Of a stretch of DNA of 64,000 nucleotides, positions 42,333 to 55,171 are shown piece by piece. The notes under the pieces are model-generated. The model searched no databases and was not told the DNA's origin. It saw only the letters and a list, made by a program, of their open reading frames with translations. Source of the DNA: JAHJQZ01 sp963675235 (GTDB lineage Bacteria; Pseudomonadota; Alphaproteobacteria; Rhizobiales; Devosiaceae); the NCBI GenBank assembly GCA_963675235.2, contig CAXXFU010000017.1, positions 434,001 to 498,000 of the forward strand. Reading direction: 5' to 3'. The number at the start of each line of letters is the position of its first letter. The stretch's first letter is position 1. Both the position numbers and the translations under genes were made by a program.

Positions 42333-42572
42333 AGGAGTCGCAATGCGGGAGATATACAGAATAAGGCCCACAAACCGACTCCTCCCGCATCGCGAGAAGG
42401 GAGTCGAACTGGACCTAATGCCGGTGTATTGGAGCACCGGCCTTCGGTGGGCTCATCGCTGAGCCCGTGCCCCGGTAGTTGATTGGGGTCGCATGAGCAG
42501 CTTTCTCGCAGCTCACGAGTCCGACCAGTCCCGATTTTTCCGGGACTAACGGGATGGCAACTAGCCTCCCGT
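42333..42572. repeat. Hairpin cluster, candidate replication origin or structured leader of element 2
   Basis: Several perfect inverted repeats in 240 bp: AGGAGTCG/CGACTCCT (42333/42376) with an alternative CGACTCC/GGAGTCG (42376/42400), GCGGGAG/CTCCCGC (42345/42382), GCCGGTG/CACCGGC (42420/42435), GGGCTCA-TCGC-TGAGCCC (42449-42466), AGTCCCG/CGGGACT (42527/42541) and ACGGGA/TCCCGT (42549/42567). It lies directly upstream of the replication-type operon and before the right attachment site. No protein is encoded. The rest of 42310-42775 shows no gene. Confidence 0.6.
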
Positions 42573-42707
42573 GTTTATGAAATAGATTCATCGCTCCGGC
42601 ATTTCAAGAGGCAACGAGAGGAAATTTCTTCGTCGTCCTTCTCGCTCCCCCAAGCTCATTTGTCCGCCCAAAGAAGCCTACCTATGCGCTAGGAGCATCC
42701 CGCCACC

Positions 42708-42727
42708 GTGATTACTCGGTGATTACC
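42708..42727 (+). promoter_or_regulatory. Candidate integrase arm-type sites, right end of element 2
   Basis: GTGATTACT (42708-42716) and GTGATTACC (42719-42727) start 11 bp apart, just inside the tRNA-Val attachment core. They mirror the pair at 25901/25912. Confidence 0.65.
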
Positions 42728-42775
42728 GGCACGAAAAACGCCAGGCCCAAATTTCAACTAACTCATTGAAAAATA

Positions 42776-42850
42776 TGGTGGGTGTGACAGGGATTGAACC
42801 TGTGACCCCTGCCGTGTGAAGGCAGTGCTCTCCCGCTGAGCTACACACCC
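42776..42850 (-). tRNA. tRNA-Val(CAC), integration target of both elements
   Basis: Minus-strand cloverleaf of 75 nt including encoded CCA: acceptor GGGTGTG, D arm AGCTCAGCGGGAGAGC, anticodon stem CTGCC/GGCAG with loop TTCACAC (anticodon CAC), T arm with GGTTCAATC. Positions 42775-42820, its 3' part, are duplicated at 12929 and 25725. The gene is intact because the inserted element restored the 3' end. Confidence 0.97.
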
Positions 42851-42965
42851 GTGACCGAACGCGTCAGAAACGACGCCGTCACGATCTTTGCGGCATGACC
42901 TCAGCAGGAAACAAAGTGCCCGAGCTCTGGATCACGCGCTGTCCGGCCGGGCCGGAGGGACGAAA

Positions 42966-43040
42966 TGGTGGGCGTAACTGGGATTGAACCAGTGACCCCT
43001 ACGATGTCAACGTAGTGCTCTCCCGCTGAGCTATACGCCC
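42966..43040 (-). tRNA. tRNA-Val(GAC)
   Basis: Minus-strand cloverleaf of 75 nt with CCA: acceptor GGGCGTA, D arm AGCTCAGCGGGAGAGC, anticodon stem CTACG/CGTAG with loop TTGACAT (anticodon GAC), T arm CTGGTTCAATCCCAG. It lies 115 bp upstream of tRNA-Val(CAC) on the same strand and is not interrupted. Confidence 0.97.
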
Positions 43041-43163
43041 ATTTCCGTCTCGCGCCCGCATCAAGGGCACGACGCGGGGATAGACCACAAAACGCCGGCG
43101 CCGGTCAAGGGGTTTCAGACCGGCATTCTTCAGCTGTGGCCAGGCATTTCGTCGCCTGCCGAT

Positions 43164-43523
43164 TCAGGCCGCGAGAAGCCGCTCGACCTCGCTGACGAGA
43201 TCCTTGAGATGGAAGGGTTTTGAAAGCACCGAAGCGTCCTTGGGCGCGTCGCTGTCAGGGTTGAGCGCGACGGCGGCAAAACCGGTTATGAACATGACCT
43301 TGAGGTCGGGATCGAGCTCGGTGGCGCGGCGCGCCAGCTCGATACCGTCCATCTCAGGCATGACGATGTCGCTGAGCAGCAGCGAAAACGGCTCTTCACG
43401 CAGGCGCTCGTAGGCGGACTTGCCATTGTCGAACGACGCTACGTCGTAGCCGGCGTTCTTGAGCGCCCGCGTCAGAAAAAGACGCATGTCGGTATCGTCT
43501 TCGGCAAGCAATATGCGGTGCAT
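43164..43523 (-). CDS. cpdR: CpdR-type single-domain response regulator
   Basis: A 119-residue receiver domain without an output domain. The acidic pocket is in LLAEDDTDM, the phosphorylated Asp in LLLSDIVMPEMDG near residue 52, and the conserved Lys in LSKPFHLKDLV near 103. CpdR delivers cell-cycle proteins to ClpXP when unphosphorylated, in the CckA-ChpT phosphorelay of alphaproteobacteria. The close fit of ALNPDSDAP and the neighbouring N-formylglutamate amidohydrolase support CpdR rather than a generic receiver. Confidence 0.88.
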   Translation of the reverse strand: MHRILLAEDDTDMRLFLTRALKNAGYDVASFDNGKSAYERLREEPFSLLLSDIVMPEMDGIELARRATELDPDLKVMFITGFAAVALNPDSDAPKDASVLSKPFHLKDLVSEVERLLAA

Positions 43524-43698
43524 CTGAAATCTCTTCGTTCCACAGGTCCCGGATCGCGGCCGAGACTATCACCAGATGTTTAATCGAGATTGCGCGCGGC
43601 GCAAACCCAAAGCGGCGCAGCGCCGTCTCGCATGCGCGCTTATGGACAATGAGCCGGCCACGAGGCAAACTTGATTCGAGAGAGGGGTTAATCGACGG

Positions 43699-44589
43699 GT
43701 GCACGCGTTGAGATCCGATTTTGCCGACCGGCCGGCATTCGAAACCATACGTCCACGGCGGCAGGTTGCGCCGGTCGTGGTCAATTCCGCTCACTCCGGG
43801 CGCGACTATCCGGCCCGTTTCCTGGCGATGACGCGGCTCGACCGGCTGTCGATCCGCCAATCCGAAGACGCCTATATCGACGAGATCTTCGCCCGCGCCC
43901 CGCATATGGGCGCGCCGATGCTTCGGGCGCATTTCCCGCGCGCCTATCTCGACGTCAACCGGGAGCCGTTCGAACTCGACCCGAAAATGTTCCGCGATAC
44001 CCTGCCCGAGCATTGCAATGCCGCATCGCCGCGCGTCGTCGCCGGCCTCGGGACGCTGGCGCGCATTGTCGCCGAGAACAAGCCGATCTATCGCGACCCA
44101 CTGAGCCTTGATGACGCGCTGATGCGCATCGAGGGCATCTACAAGCCTTATCATGCTGCCCTGCAGAAGCTGCTCGGGGAAACGCTGGACACGTTCGGCG
44201 TGGCGCTGCTGATCGACTGCCACTCGATGCCGCGCCTCTCGCGCACCGGCGACCGCATGCCGCCCGACATCGTGCTCGGCGACCGCTATGGCACCACCTG
44301 CGCCCCCGCCGTCATCGAGACCGCCGAGGCAGTGTTTGCCGGCGCCGGCTTCCGCGTTGCGCGCAACCGCCCCTATGCCGGCGGCCATACCGCTCGCGCC
44401 TACGGCCGGCCGCAACGCGGCGTGCATGCGCTTCAGATCGAGATCAGCCGGCACCTTTACATGAATGAAACCACCCTCGCCCGGCACGAGGGCTTCGAAC
44501 TGGTCACCGCCGTGGCCAACCGGCTGGTCGCGGCGCTGATGAGTCTCGATCTCAGCGCCGAACCCGACCTGGCCGCCGCAGCCGAATAG
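43699..44589 (+). CDS. N-formylglutamate amidohydrolase family protein
   Basis: A 296-residue hydrolase of the FGase family, which removes the formyl group from N-formylglutamate in histidine breakdown or acts on related N-acyl compounds. Family motifs: VNSAHSGRDYP near residue 28, SEDAYIDEIF near 55, DVNREPFELD near 85, LLIDCHSMP near 170 and QIEISRHLYM near 250. GTG start at 43699. No hut genes are nearby in this window, so the physiological substrate is uncertain. It is divergent from cpdR across 175 bp, an arrangement common in Rhizobiales. Confidence 0.87.
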   Translation: MHALRSDFADRPAFETIRPRRQVAPVVVNSAHSGRDYPARFLAMTRLDRLSIRQSEDAYIDEIFARAPHMGAPMLRAHFPRAYLDVNREPFELDPKMFRDTLPEHCNAASPRVVAGLGTLARIVAENKPIYRDPLSLDDALMRIEGIYKPYHAALQKLLGETLDTFGVALLIDCHSMPRLSRTGDRMPPDIVLGDRYGTTCAPAVIETAEAVFAGAGFRVARNRPYAGGHTARAYGRPQRGVHALQIEISRHLYMNETTLARHEGFELVTAVANRLVAALMSLDLSAEPDLAAAAE

Positions 44590-44639
44590 ACCCCGCTCCC
44601 GACAGGAACGGCGGATCGTACAGCACGACCGCTTGCAGG

Positions 44640-44760
44640 AAAAAAAGACGGGCCGCATGCGCGGCCCGGAGTCAAGGGAGGAAACAAAAGACCGGGACCA
44701 AAGGCCAAAACCTGATGGGCGGTCTTCGTCATGCAAATCGTGAAGTGAACCAAATCGCTT
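44640..44760 (-). ncRNA. Candidate small RNA with C-rich linker and intrinsic terminator
   Basis: On the minus strand: a hairpin AAGACCG/CGGTCTT (44726 to 44688), an unpaired pyrimidine stretch TTTCCTCCCTTGACTCC, then a perfect terminator stem GGGCCGC-GCAT-GCGGCCC (44667-44650) followed by seven T. The CCTCCC stretch could pair with Shine-Dalgarno sequences of target mRNAs, as in several rhizobial trans-acting RNAs. The 5' end is not defined. No protein-coding gene on this strand needs the terminator. Confidence 0.5.
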
Positions 44761-44898
44761 CACACGGCAACACTATTGCCACCTCTTTATTAGCGCCAAT
44801 TGTCTTACTTCCAGGTTAACGCGAGTATCGTTTAGCGGACAAAGCCGATTTGGCGCAGATATATCGGTGCAACAACTCGGATAGAGCAAGTCAACCTG

Positions 44899-45741
44899 AT
44901 GTTTGAAAACAATGAACAATTTCGTCAACGGACGGGACTTGACCCAGACGCGCTTGAAGTAACGTTATTACGAGCCGCAAAGGCAGCGGACGGCGTGACA
45001 TTGCCCAGGTTCCGCACGGAATTATCTGTGGACAACAAGTATTCGTCGGGATTCGATCCGGTGACCGAGGCCGACCGCGAGGCCGAACGGGCCATCCGCG
45101 CCGTCATCGAAGCGTCATATCCGGACCATGCCATCATCGGCGAAGAGCACGAGAACAAGCACTCGGACAGTCCGTTCTCCTGGGTCATCGACCCGGTCGA
45201 CGGCACGCGCTCGTTCATCACCGGCGTGCCGCTGTGGGGTACACTGATCGGGTTCGCCCATGAAGGGCGTTCCGTCGCCGGCATCATGAGCCAGCCCTTT
45301 ACCGGCGAGACCTTCATCGGCCTGCCGGGTCGTGCCGAGTGGCGGCGGGGCGAGGACAGGCGCCGCCTCGCAACGAGCACCTGCACCGAGATCGGCGCGG
45401 CACGGCTTTTCACCACCACGGAGGCGCTGTTCAACACACCGCAGCTGAAATCGGCATGGGACGCAGTTTCGTCCGACGCCCTGCTCATCCGTCATGGCGT
45501 CGATTGCTACGCCTATTGCTTGCTGGCTGCCGGCTATGCCGACCTCGTCATGGAGCCGGCGCTGCACATCTATGACATCGCGGCGCTGATCCCGATCGTC
45601 GAACAGGCCGGCGGTCGTATCACCACCTGGGATGGCGGGCCAGCCGACCAGGGTGGCGACATCATTGCCGCGGCAACACCGGAACTGCATGCGGCGGCGC
45701 TGGACCGTATCGCGGCCTCGCGCACGAAGCCGGTCTCATGA
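44899..45741 (+). CDS. hisN: Histidinol-phosphatase, inositol-monophosphatase family
   Basis: A 280-residue metal-dependent phosphatase that removes phosphate from L-histidinol phosphate in histidine synthesis. Motifs: IIGEEHENK near residue 75, WVIDPVDGTRSFITGVPLWG near 95 (metal-binding Asp residues and the HisN-type TRSFITG), and HIYDIAALIPIVEQAGG near 225. Length and motifs fit HisN of alphaproteobacteria better than SuhB-type inositol monophosphatase. The next gene overlaps its stop by 4 bp. Confidence 0.88.
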   Translation: MFENNEQFRQRTGLDPDALEVTLLRAAKAADGVTLPRFRTELSVDNKYSSGFDPVTEADREAERAIRAVIEASYPDHAIIGEEHENKHSDSPFSWVIDPVDGTRSFITGVPLWGTLIGFAHEGRSVAGIMSQPFTGETFIGLPGRAEWRRGEDRRRLATSTCTEIGAARLFTTTEALFNTPQLKSAWDAVSSDALLIRHGVDCYAYCLLAAGYADLVMEPALHIYDIAALIPIVEQAGGRITTWDGGPADQGGDIIAAATPELHAAALDRIAASRTKPVS

Positions 45742-46352
45742 GCATCGACCTGCGCCCGTTGCGGGCCGAGGATCTCGATGCGCTCTACGACATCGCCCTC
45801 AAGACTGGCGATGCCGGGGGCGATGCAACGCGTTTTCACAAGGACCGCCGCCTGCTCGGGCACCTCTACGCCGCACCCTATGGCGTTCTGGCGCCGAACT
45901 GGTGCGTCGTCGCCGAGGACGAGGAAGGCGTTTGCGGCTATGTCGTCGGCGCCCCGGACACGCGCAGTTTTGCCGATGAACTCGAGCGAAGCTGGTGGCC
46001 CGAGTTGCGCGGGCGCTATCCCGACCCCGGTCCACCGCCCTTTGCCAGTGCCGACGCCGCCCGCATCTACCAGATGTATCATCCGTCGCTGCCGCCGGCC
46101 GCAGTGATCGATCGCTTTCCCGCCCACATGCACATGAACATCTTGCCCCGGGCCCAGGGCCAGGGCGTTGGCCGAGCGCTTTGCGAGAAATGGTGCGCTA
46201 TGGCCGAAAAGCGCGGCGTTTCCGGCGTCCATGTCGGGGTGAGCCCGAAGAACCACCGTGGCGCCGCCTTCTGGCAGGCCTGCCGCCTGTCGCCGATCGA
46301 GTTCAATGCAACCGAAGCGCATCCGGCCCTGTGGTTCGGACGCTGGCTCTAG
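45738..46352 (+). CDS. GNAT family N-acetyltransferase
   Basis: A 204-residue acetyl-CoA-dependent transferase. The N-terminus (IDLRPLRAEDLDALYDIAL) and the acetyl-CoA loop RAQGQGVGRALCEKW near residue 140 are typical, with GVHVGVSPKNHRGAAFW as the later conserved strand-helix. The substrate is unknown; some relatives are annotated as acetylating amino sugars or peptides. It is translationally coupled to hisN (ATGA). Its 3' end overlaps the convergent hydrolase gene by 4 bp. Confidence 0.85.
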   Translation: MSIDLRPLRAEDLDALYDIALKTGDAGGDATRFHKDRRLLGHLYAAPYGVLAPNWCVVAEDEEGVCGYVVGAPDTRSFADELERSWWPELRGRYPDPGPPPFASADAARIYQMYHPSLPPAAVIDRFPAHMHMNILPRAQGQGVGRALCEKWCAMAEKRGVSGVHVGVSPKNHRGAAFWQACRLSPIEFNATEAHPALWFGRWL

Positions 46353-47323
46353 TCAGTCTTTTCGGTGACGAAGGCATCAAACGCAGCAAAGACATCGGCG
46401 CGGATGGCGTCGTTCTCCATGAACATCTCATGGCGTGCCGCCGGAATGACGGCATGGCGCCCAGTGCGCATCGACAGGCCGAGATGCTCGATGGCGGAGA
46501 CCGAGACGATCTCGTCTCTCGCGGCGGCCAGCATCAGCACCGGCACCCTGACCTCGGCCGGGAAATCGCTGTCGGCAGCCTGCGCCATGGCGCGGAAGGC
46601 GGCGGCGAGCCACTTGACGCTCGGCTTGCCGACCATCAGTGACGGCCGGGCCTTTAGCGTATCGACCATGTACATGTAGCGGCGAAAATCCGAGGTCAAC
46701 GGATTGCCGGGGAACCGCGTCTCGTCCGGCGGGCCGTCGCCCGACCGGCCGAAGGGCAAATGGCCGGCGCCGATGAAGCTCAGCGCCTCGGCCGCAGCCG
46801 CCATGCCGGCGCTCGAAAGCGGCTGGCCGGGGATGCCGAGCATCGGCGCCGACAGGAAGATGCGGTCGAACATCAGCCGGTCGCGAACAGCCGCCATCAG
46901 CGCAACGAGCCCGCCCATCGAATGCCCGACCAGATAGAAGGGCGGCGGGCAGTCGGGCAATAGGATCTCGGCGTGGAAGCTTCTGAGGTCGGTCCAGTAG
47001 TCTTCGAACGTATCGACATAGCCTGTGCGGCGGCCGGGGATCAGCCGATCCGATCCGCCCTGCCCGCGCCAGTCGAAGGTTGCCACGGCAAAGCCGCGCT
47101 TGCGGAAATCCTCGATGGTCTCGAAGTATTTCTCGATCAGCTCGGCACGGCCCTGGACCAGACAGATCGTGCCCTTCATGGCGCCGGCCGATTTCGGCCA
47201 GAAGGCGTAGCGCAGCCGCACCTTGTCCGATGTCAGGAAATAGCCGGCACGCGATCCGTCAGGAATCGGGTTGGCTTCGGTGTCGCACAGGACCGGACCG
47301 GTCTCCGTGTTCATCTCGTTCAT
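46349..47323 (-). CDS. Alpha/beta hydrolase, lysophospholipase/monoacylglycerol-lipase-like
   Basis: A 324-residue serine hydrolase. The nucleophile lies in LVGHSMGGLVAL near residue 138, an Asp in LAAARDEIVS near 268 and the catalytic His in AARHEMFMEND near 297, all in the expected order. The early motif VQGRAELIEKY and FDWRGQGGSDR match the PldB-like family. It may act on lysophospholipids or monoacylglycerols at the membrane or in the cytoplasm. No signal peptide is obvious. Confidence 0.85.
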   Translation of the reverse strand: MNEMNTETGPVLCDTEANPIPDGSRAGYFLTSDKVRLRYAFWPKSAGAMKGTICLVQGRAELIEKYFETIEDFRKRGFAVATFDWRGQGGSDRLIPGRRTGYVDTFEDYWTDLRSFHAEILLPDCPPPFYLVGHSMGGLVALMAAVRDRLMFDRIFLSAPMLGIPGQPLSSAGMAAAAEALSFIGAGHLPFGRSGDGPPDETRFPGNPLTSDFRRYMYMVDTLKARPSLMVGKPSVKWLAAAFRAMAQAADSDFPAEVRVPVLMLAAARDEIVSVSAIEHLGLSMRTGRHAVIPAARHEMFMENDAIRADVFAAFDAFVTEKTD

Positions 47324-47410
47324 AGAAGACGTCCAGCTGAGATATCTTGCCGGCGGAATTTATCCAGTCCGGCTCCACCGGGCAACTGCAAGCTCAGGCA
47401 TGCACAAGCG

Positions 47411-47560
47411 AAAACCGGCCCGGTTCCGCTGAGGGAACCGAACCGGCCTTCTGTCGACCGGATGCACGAGCGGGGGCGGGTGTCGCATCCGGTCCTGGAG
47501 CGCTTTGCCTTTGGCGACGGCCGGGTTGGGGGGCCGTTAAGCGCAACCGCTTTTTTGTTC
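47411..47560 (-). ncRNA. Candidate small RNA with C-rich hairpin loop and strong terminator
   Basis: On the minus strand a 10-bp perfect stem GACCGGATGC/GCATCCGGTC (47494-47485 and 47465-47456) encloses a 19-nt loop containing CCCGCCCCCGC. It is followed by a long terminator-like hairpin (CCGGTTCGGTTCC paired with GGAACCGGGCCGG, 47445-47415) and TTTT. C-rich loops of this kind pair with ribosome-binding sites. The 5' end is unknown; I set it loosely. The region codes for no protein I can support. Confidence 0.5.
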
Positions 47561-47979
47561 GCGTTTCCGAGGCGGAAGGGGGGACGGGGGGCCACCCGGG
47601 AAACGCGGAGCTTCGAATTTGATCCGGAGCGGCCGAACCGTCCGCTCCGGGTGGAGGAGGAAAACGCGAGCTATCTCTCCGGCCTCCACGGTTTGAGACT
47701 GCGCCCGGCTGCCTGAACCTTTCCGGAGCGCGGTGTTCATGTCCGGTTCAGATGAAGCACGGCAGCGGATCGCCGACATGACGCTTTGATTTCAAGGGGT
47801 TCTCGCAGACCTCCTCCGATACTGCCGCCCCTCTTGAAAGGCGATTTCACACACCTATATCGATGGGGTTCGCCGGAATAAGCCGGGAACGCCGGAGGTT
47901 CGAAGGGCTTGCCTTTATGGGAGCCGTGGACGGACCCCGGGACATCAGAAACGGTAATCGTCCAGTTGGAGATTGTCAG
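47561..47979. other. Gene-free leader region upstream of hsp20
   Basis: No supported gene. The stretch contains the presumed promoter and 5' leader of the Hsp20 gene. Rhizobial small heat-shock genes often have a ROSE RNA thermometer here, but I do not find the usual TTGCT anti-Shine-Dalgarno motif close to the GGAG at 47968-47971, so I do not call one. Confidence 0.4.
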
Positions 47980-48441
47980 ATGCAGACCTTCGATTTTTCC
48001 CCCTTCTATCGTTCCACCGTCGGTTTCGACCGCCTGTTCGACCGGCTCGACAGCCTGACCGCGCAGGAAACCAAAACCTACCCGCCCTACAACATCGAGC
48101 GCCTTGAGGATGAGGCCTGGCGCGTGTCGATTGCCGTCGCCGGCTTTTCCAAGGGCGACATCTCGATTGAGGCCGCCGACAACTCGCTGGTGATCAAGGG
48201 TGGCAAGGAGCCCGCGGCCGGCAGCGAAGCCCGCGAGTTCCTGCATCGCGGCATCGCCGAACGCGCCTTCGAACTGCGCTTCCAACTCGGCGACCATGTC
48301 GAGGTGCGGAACGCCGCTCTCGAGAACGGCCTCCTCCATATCGATCTGAAGCGCGAAGTGCCCGAGAACAAGAAACCTCGCCAGATCGAAATCAACTCGG
48401 CATCGTCCGAGACCGTGATCGAGGACAAGTCGGTCAACTGA
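47980..48441 (+). CDS. Hsp20/alpha-crystallin family small heat-shock protein
   Basis: A 153-residue chaperone that binds unfolding proteins. It begins MQTFDFSPFYRSTVGFDRLF, as IbpA-like proteins of alphaproteobacteria do. The alpha-crystallin domain spans residues 35-130, including WRVSIAVAGFSKGDISIE, the conserved GIAERAFELRFQL and ALENGLLHIDLKREVPE (the A-x-x-x-G-x-L motif). The ATG at 47980 has GGAG eight bases upstream; the longer frame from 47863 has no support. A strong terminator follows. Confidence 0.92.
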   Translation: MQTFDFSPFYRSTVGFDRLFDRLDSLTAQETKTYPPYNIERLEDEAWRVSIAVAGFSKGDISIEAADNSLVIKGGKEPAAGSEAREFLHRGIAERAFELRFQLGDHVEVRNAALENGLLHIDLKREVPENKKPRQIEINSASSETVIEDKSVN

Positions 48442-48475
48442 CGATACCTGCATAGGGTTTTTAAGCCCTTGACCG

Positions 48476-48498
48476 GGCGCCGGCTTCACGCCGGCGCC
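48476..48498 (+). terminator. Intrinsic terminator after hsp20
   Basis: GGCGCCGGC-TTCAC-GCCGGCGCC, a perfect 9-bp stem with a 5-base loop, followed by TTTGT, 35 bp after the hsp20 stop. Confidence 0.85.
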
Positions 48499-49027
48499 TT
48501 TGTCGTGACCGGCTCCGGGCGATGCATCCGCATGCAGCCGCAGCCGGGCTGGCGCGCATTGTCCCAGGCGCCGCGTTACGCTTGCCCTTCGGTTAAAAAT
48601 CTGCCAATGTCCCCCCGATTTAGGACAGCACTGTTGTCCATTTAAGCGGGCTCGCGGATCGTTTGCGTCGGGCCCTGTTCGTGTGTCCCCGACTTGGTCG
48701 GGTTTTCGGCAAGGGGCATGCGCAAATGGCACGATGGAGCCTTATGTCGCTTCTAGCCCGCGGCGTGATGCTTTAAAGTGCTGACAGGGGATTTGCTGAG
48801 GGCCCGTCTCCCGGGCCGATGCAGCACGATAGGCTCGGGTCACCAACAGTCCGAGCCGAAACGTGAGGGCCAAGAGGCCCGCATGAGCGGCCATTTGGAT
48901 GCAGTGCCGCTCCCCGTAGACTGGCGATCTTCGCCTCGAGCCGTACCGGTTACGTACGACCCGAAGCGAAGGTGTGCATGAATGACTGTCGCTTGAGGAA
49001 TGCGGCACAGTAACGAGGAACAAGACC
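48499..49027 (+). promoter_or_regulatory. Leader region of gltBD with a terminator-like hairpin
   Basis: No gene is supported in these 529 bp. CCCGAC-TTG-GTCGGG followed by TTTT (48688-48706) resembles a short terminator or attenuator some 320 bp before gltB. The long untranslated region upstream of gltB probably contains its promoter and nitrogen-control sites, but I cannot identify a specific binding motif. Confidence 0.4.
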
Positions 49028-53740
<4,713 letters not shown>

Positions 53741-53752
53741 GAGTCAAAAACC

Positions 53753-55171
53753 ATGGGCAAAGTCACCGGATTTCTCGAAACCGAACGTCACGACCGGACC
53801 TACGAGCCGGCCTCCGACCGGGTGCGAAACTTCCAGGAGTTCGTCATCCCGCTCGCCGAGCGCGAAGTCGTCTCGCAGGCATCGCGCTGCATGGATTGCG
53901 GCATCCCCTATTGTCATAGCGGCTGCCCGGTCAACAACCAGATCCCCGACTGGAACGATCTCGTCTATCACGAGGACTGGGAAGAGGCGGCGCGCAACCT
54001 GCACTCGACCAACAACTTCCCCGAGTTCACCGGTCGGGTCTGCCCGGCGCCGTGCGAGGAAGCCTGTACCCTCAATATCGAGGACATCCCGGTCACCATC
54101 AAGACGATCGAATGCGCCATCGTCGACCGGGCCTTCGAAGAAGGCTGGGTCAAGCCCGAGCCGGCAACCGAGAAGACGGGCAAGACGGTCGGCATCGTCG
54201 GCTCCGGCCCTGCGGGCCTCGCCGCGGCCCAGCAACTGGCCCGTGCCGGCCACGAGGTGCATGTCTACGAAAAGGCCGCCAATCCCGGCGGACTGCTGCG
54301 TTACGGCATCCCGAATTTCAAGCTCGACAAGTCGCTGGTCGCCCGTCGCATCGAGCAGATGGAAGCCGAGGGCGTTATCTTCCATTGCGGCGTCAATGTC
54401 GGCAAGGACGTCACTGCGGCCGAGCTCGAAGCCAAGCACGACGCGCTGCTGCTGACCGGCGGCGCCGAGAAGCCGCGCGACCTGCCGGTTCCGGGCCGCG
54501 AACTCGATGGCATCCACTACGCCATGGATTTTCTCACCCAGCAGAATCGTCGCCTCGAACATGCCAGTCTTGTCGGCGAGCGGCTGATCCACGCCAATTT
54601 CAAGAATGTCGTGGTCATCGGCGGCGGCGATACCGGTTCGGATTGCATCGGCACCTCGATCCGCCAGGGCGCGCTGTCGGTGACCCAGCTCGAAATCATG
54701 GGCAAGCCGCCCGAGAAGCCCAACAAGGACGTGACCTGGCCTGAATGGCCCCGCAAGCTCCGCATCTCCACCAGCATGCAGGAAGGCGCCGACACGCTCT
54801 ATTCGGTCGCCACCCAGAGCTTCGACGGCGAGAACGGCGTCGTCCGCCGCCTCAACTGCGTCCAGGTCGACGACAAGTTCCAGCCGATTCCGGGTACCGA
54901 GTTCGTCATCGAAGCGGACCTCGTGCTTCTGGCCATGGGCTTCGTCTCGCCGGTGCACGAGGGCATGCTCGACGAGCTCGGTCTCGACCGCGATCCGCGC
55001 GGCAATGTCGTCGCCAACATGAAGGACTACCGGACGTCCAAGCAGGGGGTCTACGCCGCCGGCGACATGCGCCGTGGCCAGTCTCTGGTCGTCTGGGCCA
55101 TCCGCGAAGGCCGCCAGGCCGCCCGTGCCATCGATCTCGACCTGATGGGCGAAACGATTCTGCCGCGCTAG
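53753..55171 (+). CDS. gltD: Glutamate synthase (NADPH) small subunit
   Basis: The 472-residue beta subunit of GOGAT that passes electrons from NADPH to GltB. Cys motifs for 4Fe-4S clusters lie near residue 45 (SRCMDCGIPYCHSGCPVNN) and 98 (CPAPCEEACTLN). The FAD site is IVGSGPAGLAAAQQL near 150, the NADPH site VVIGGGDTGSDCIG near 293, and the C-terminal GVYAAGDMRRGQSL near 435 closes the FAD site. A GGAG ribosome-binding site lies in the short gap after gltB. The stop overlaps the convergent uridine-kinase-like gene by 4 bp. Confidence 0.97.
   Translation: MGKVTGFLETERHDRTYEPASDRVRNFQEFVIPLAEREVVSQASRCMDCGIPYCHSGCPVNNQIPDWNDLVYHEDWEEAARNLHSTNNFPEFTGRVCPAPCEEACTLNIEDIPVTIKTIECAIVDRAFEEGWVKPEPATEKTGKTVGIVGSGPAGLAAAQQLARAGHEVHVYEKAANPGGLLRYGIPNFKLDKSLVARRIEQMEAEGVIFHCGVNVGKDVTAAELEAKHDALLLTGGAEKPRDLPVPGRELDGIHYAMDFLTQQNRRLEHASLVGERLIHANFKNVVVIGGGDTGSDCIGTSIRQGALSVTQLEIMGKPPEKPNKDVTWPEWPRKLRISTSMQEGADTLYSVATQSFDGENGVVRRLNCVQVDDKFQPIPGTEFVIEADLVLLAMGFVSPVHEGMLDELGLDRDPRGNVVANMKDYRTSKQGVYAAGDMRRGQSLVVWAIREGRQAARAIDLDLMGETILPR

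Larger units (their letters stand above)
25725..42820 (+). mobile_element. Integrative element 2: cargo island with resolvase, candidate defence genes and replication module
   Basis: A 17-kb block between the repeat at 25725 and the intact tRNA-Val at 42775-42850. Its integrase lies just inside the left end. Paired GTGATTAC repeats, 11 bp apart, occur near both ends (25901/25912 and 42708/42719). It contains a low-GC two-gene cargo, a serine resolvase, an OLD-type gene beside a nuclease-STAND gene, several unknown genes, and a DUF927/Rep-like/HTH module next to a hairpin cluster. No conjugation, capsid or terminase gene is visible, so it depends on others for transfer. Confidence 0.8.

Noticed and set aside
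47863..47979. N-terminal extension of Hsp20 starting at 47863
   Set aside because: The family begins at MQTFDFSPFY and the GGAG site precedes 47980; the extra 39 residues are unrelated to small heat-shock proteins.
47900..47980. Possible ROSE-type RNA thermometer before hsp20
   Set aside because: The TTGCT-like strand that pairs with the ribosome-binding site in ROSE elements is not seen; only a generic leader is present.
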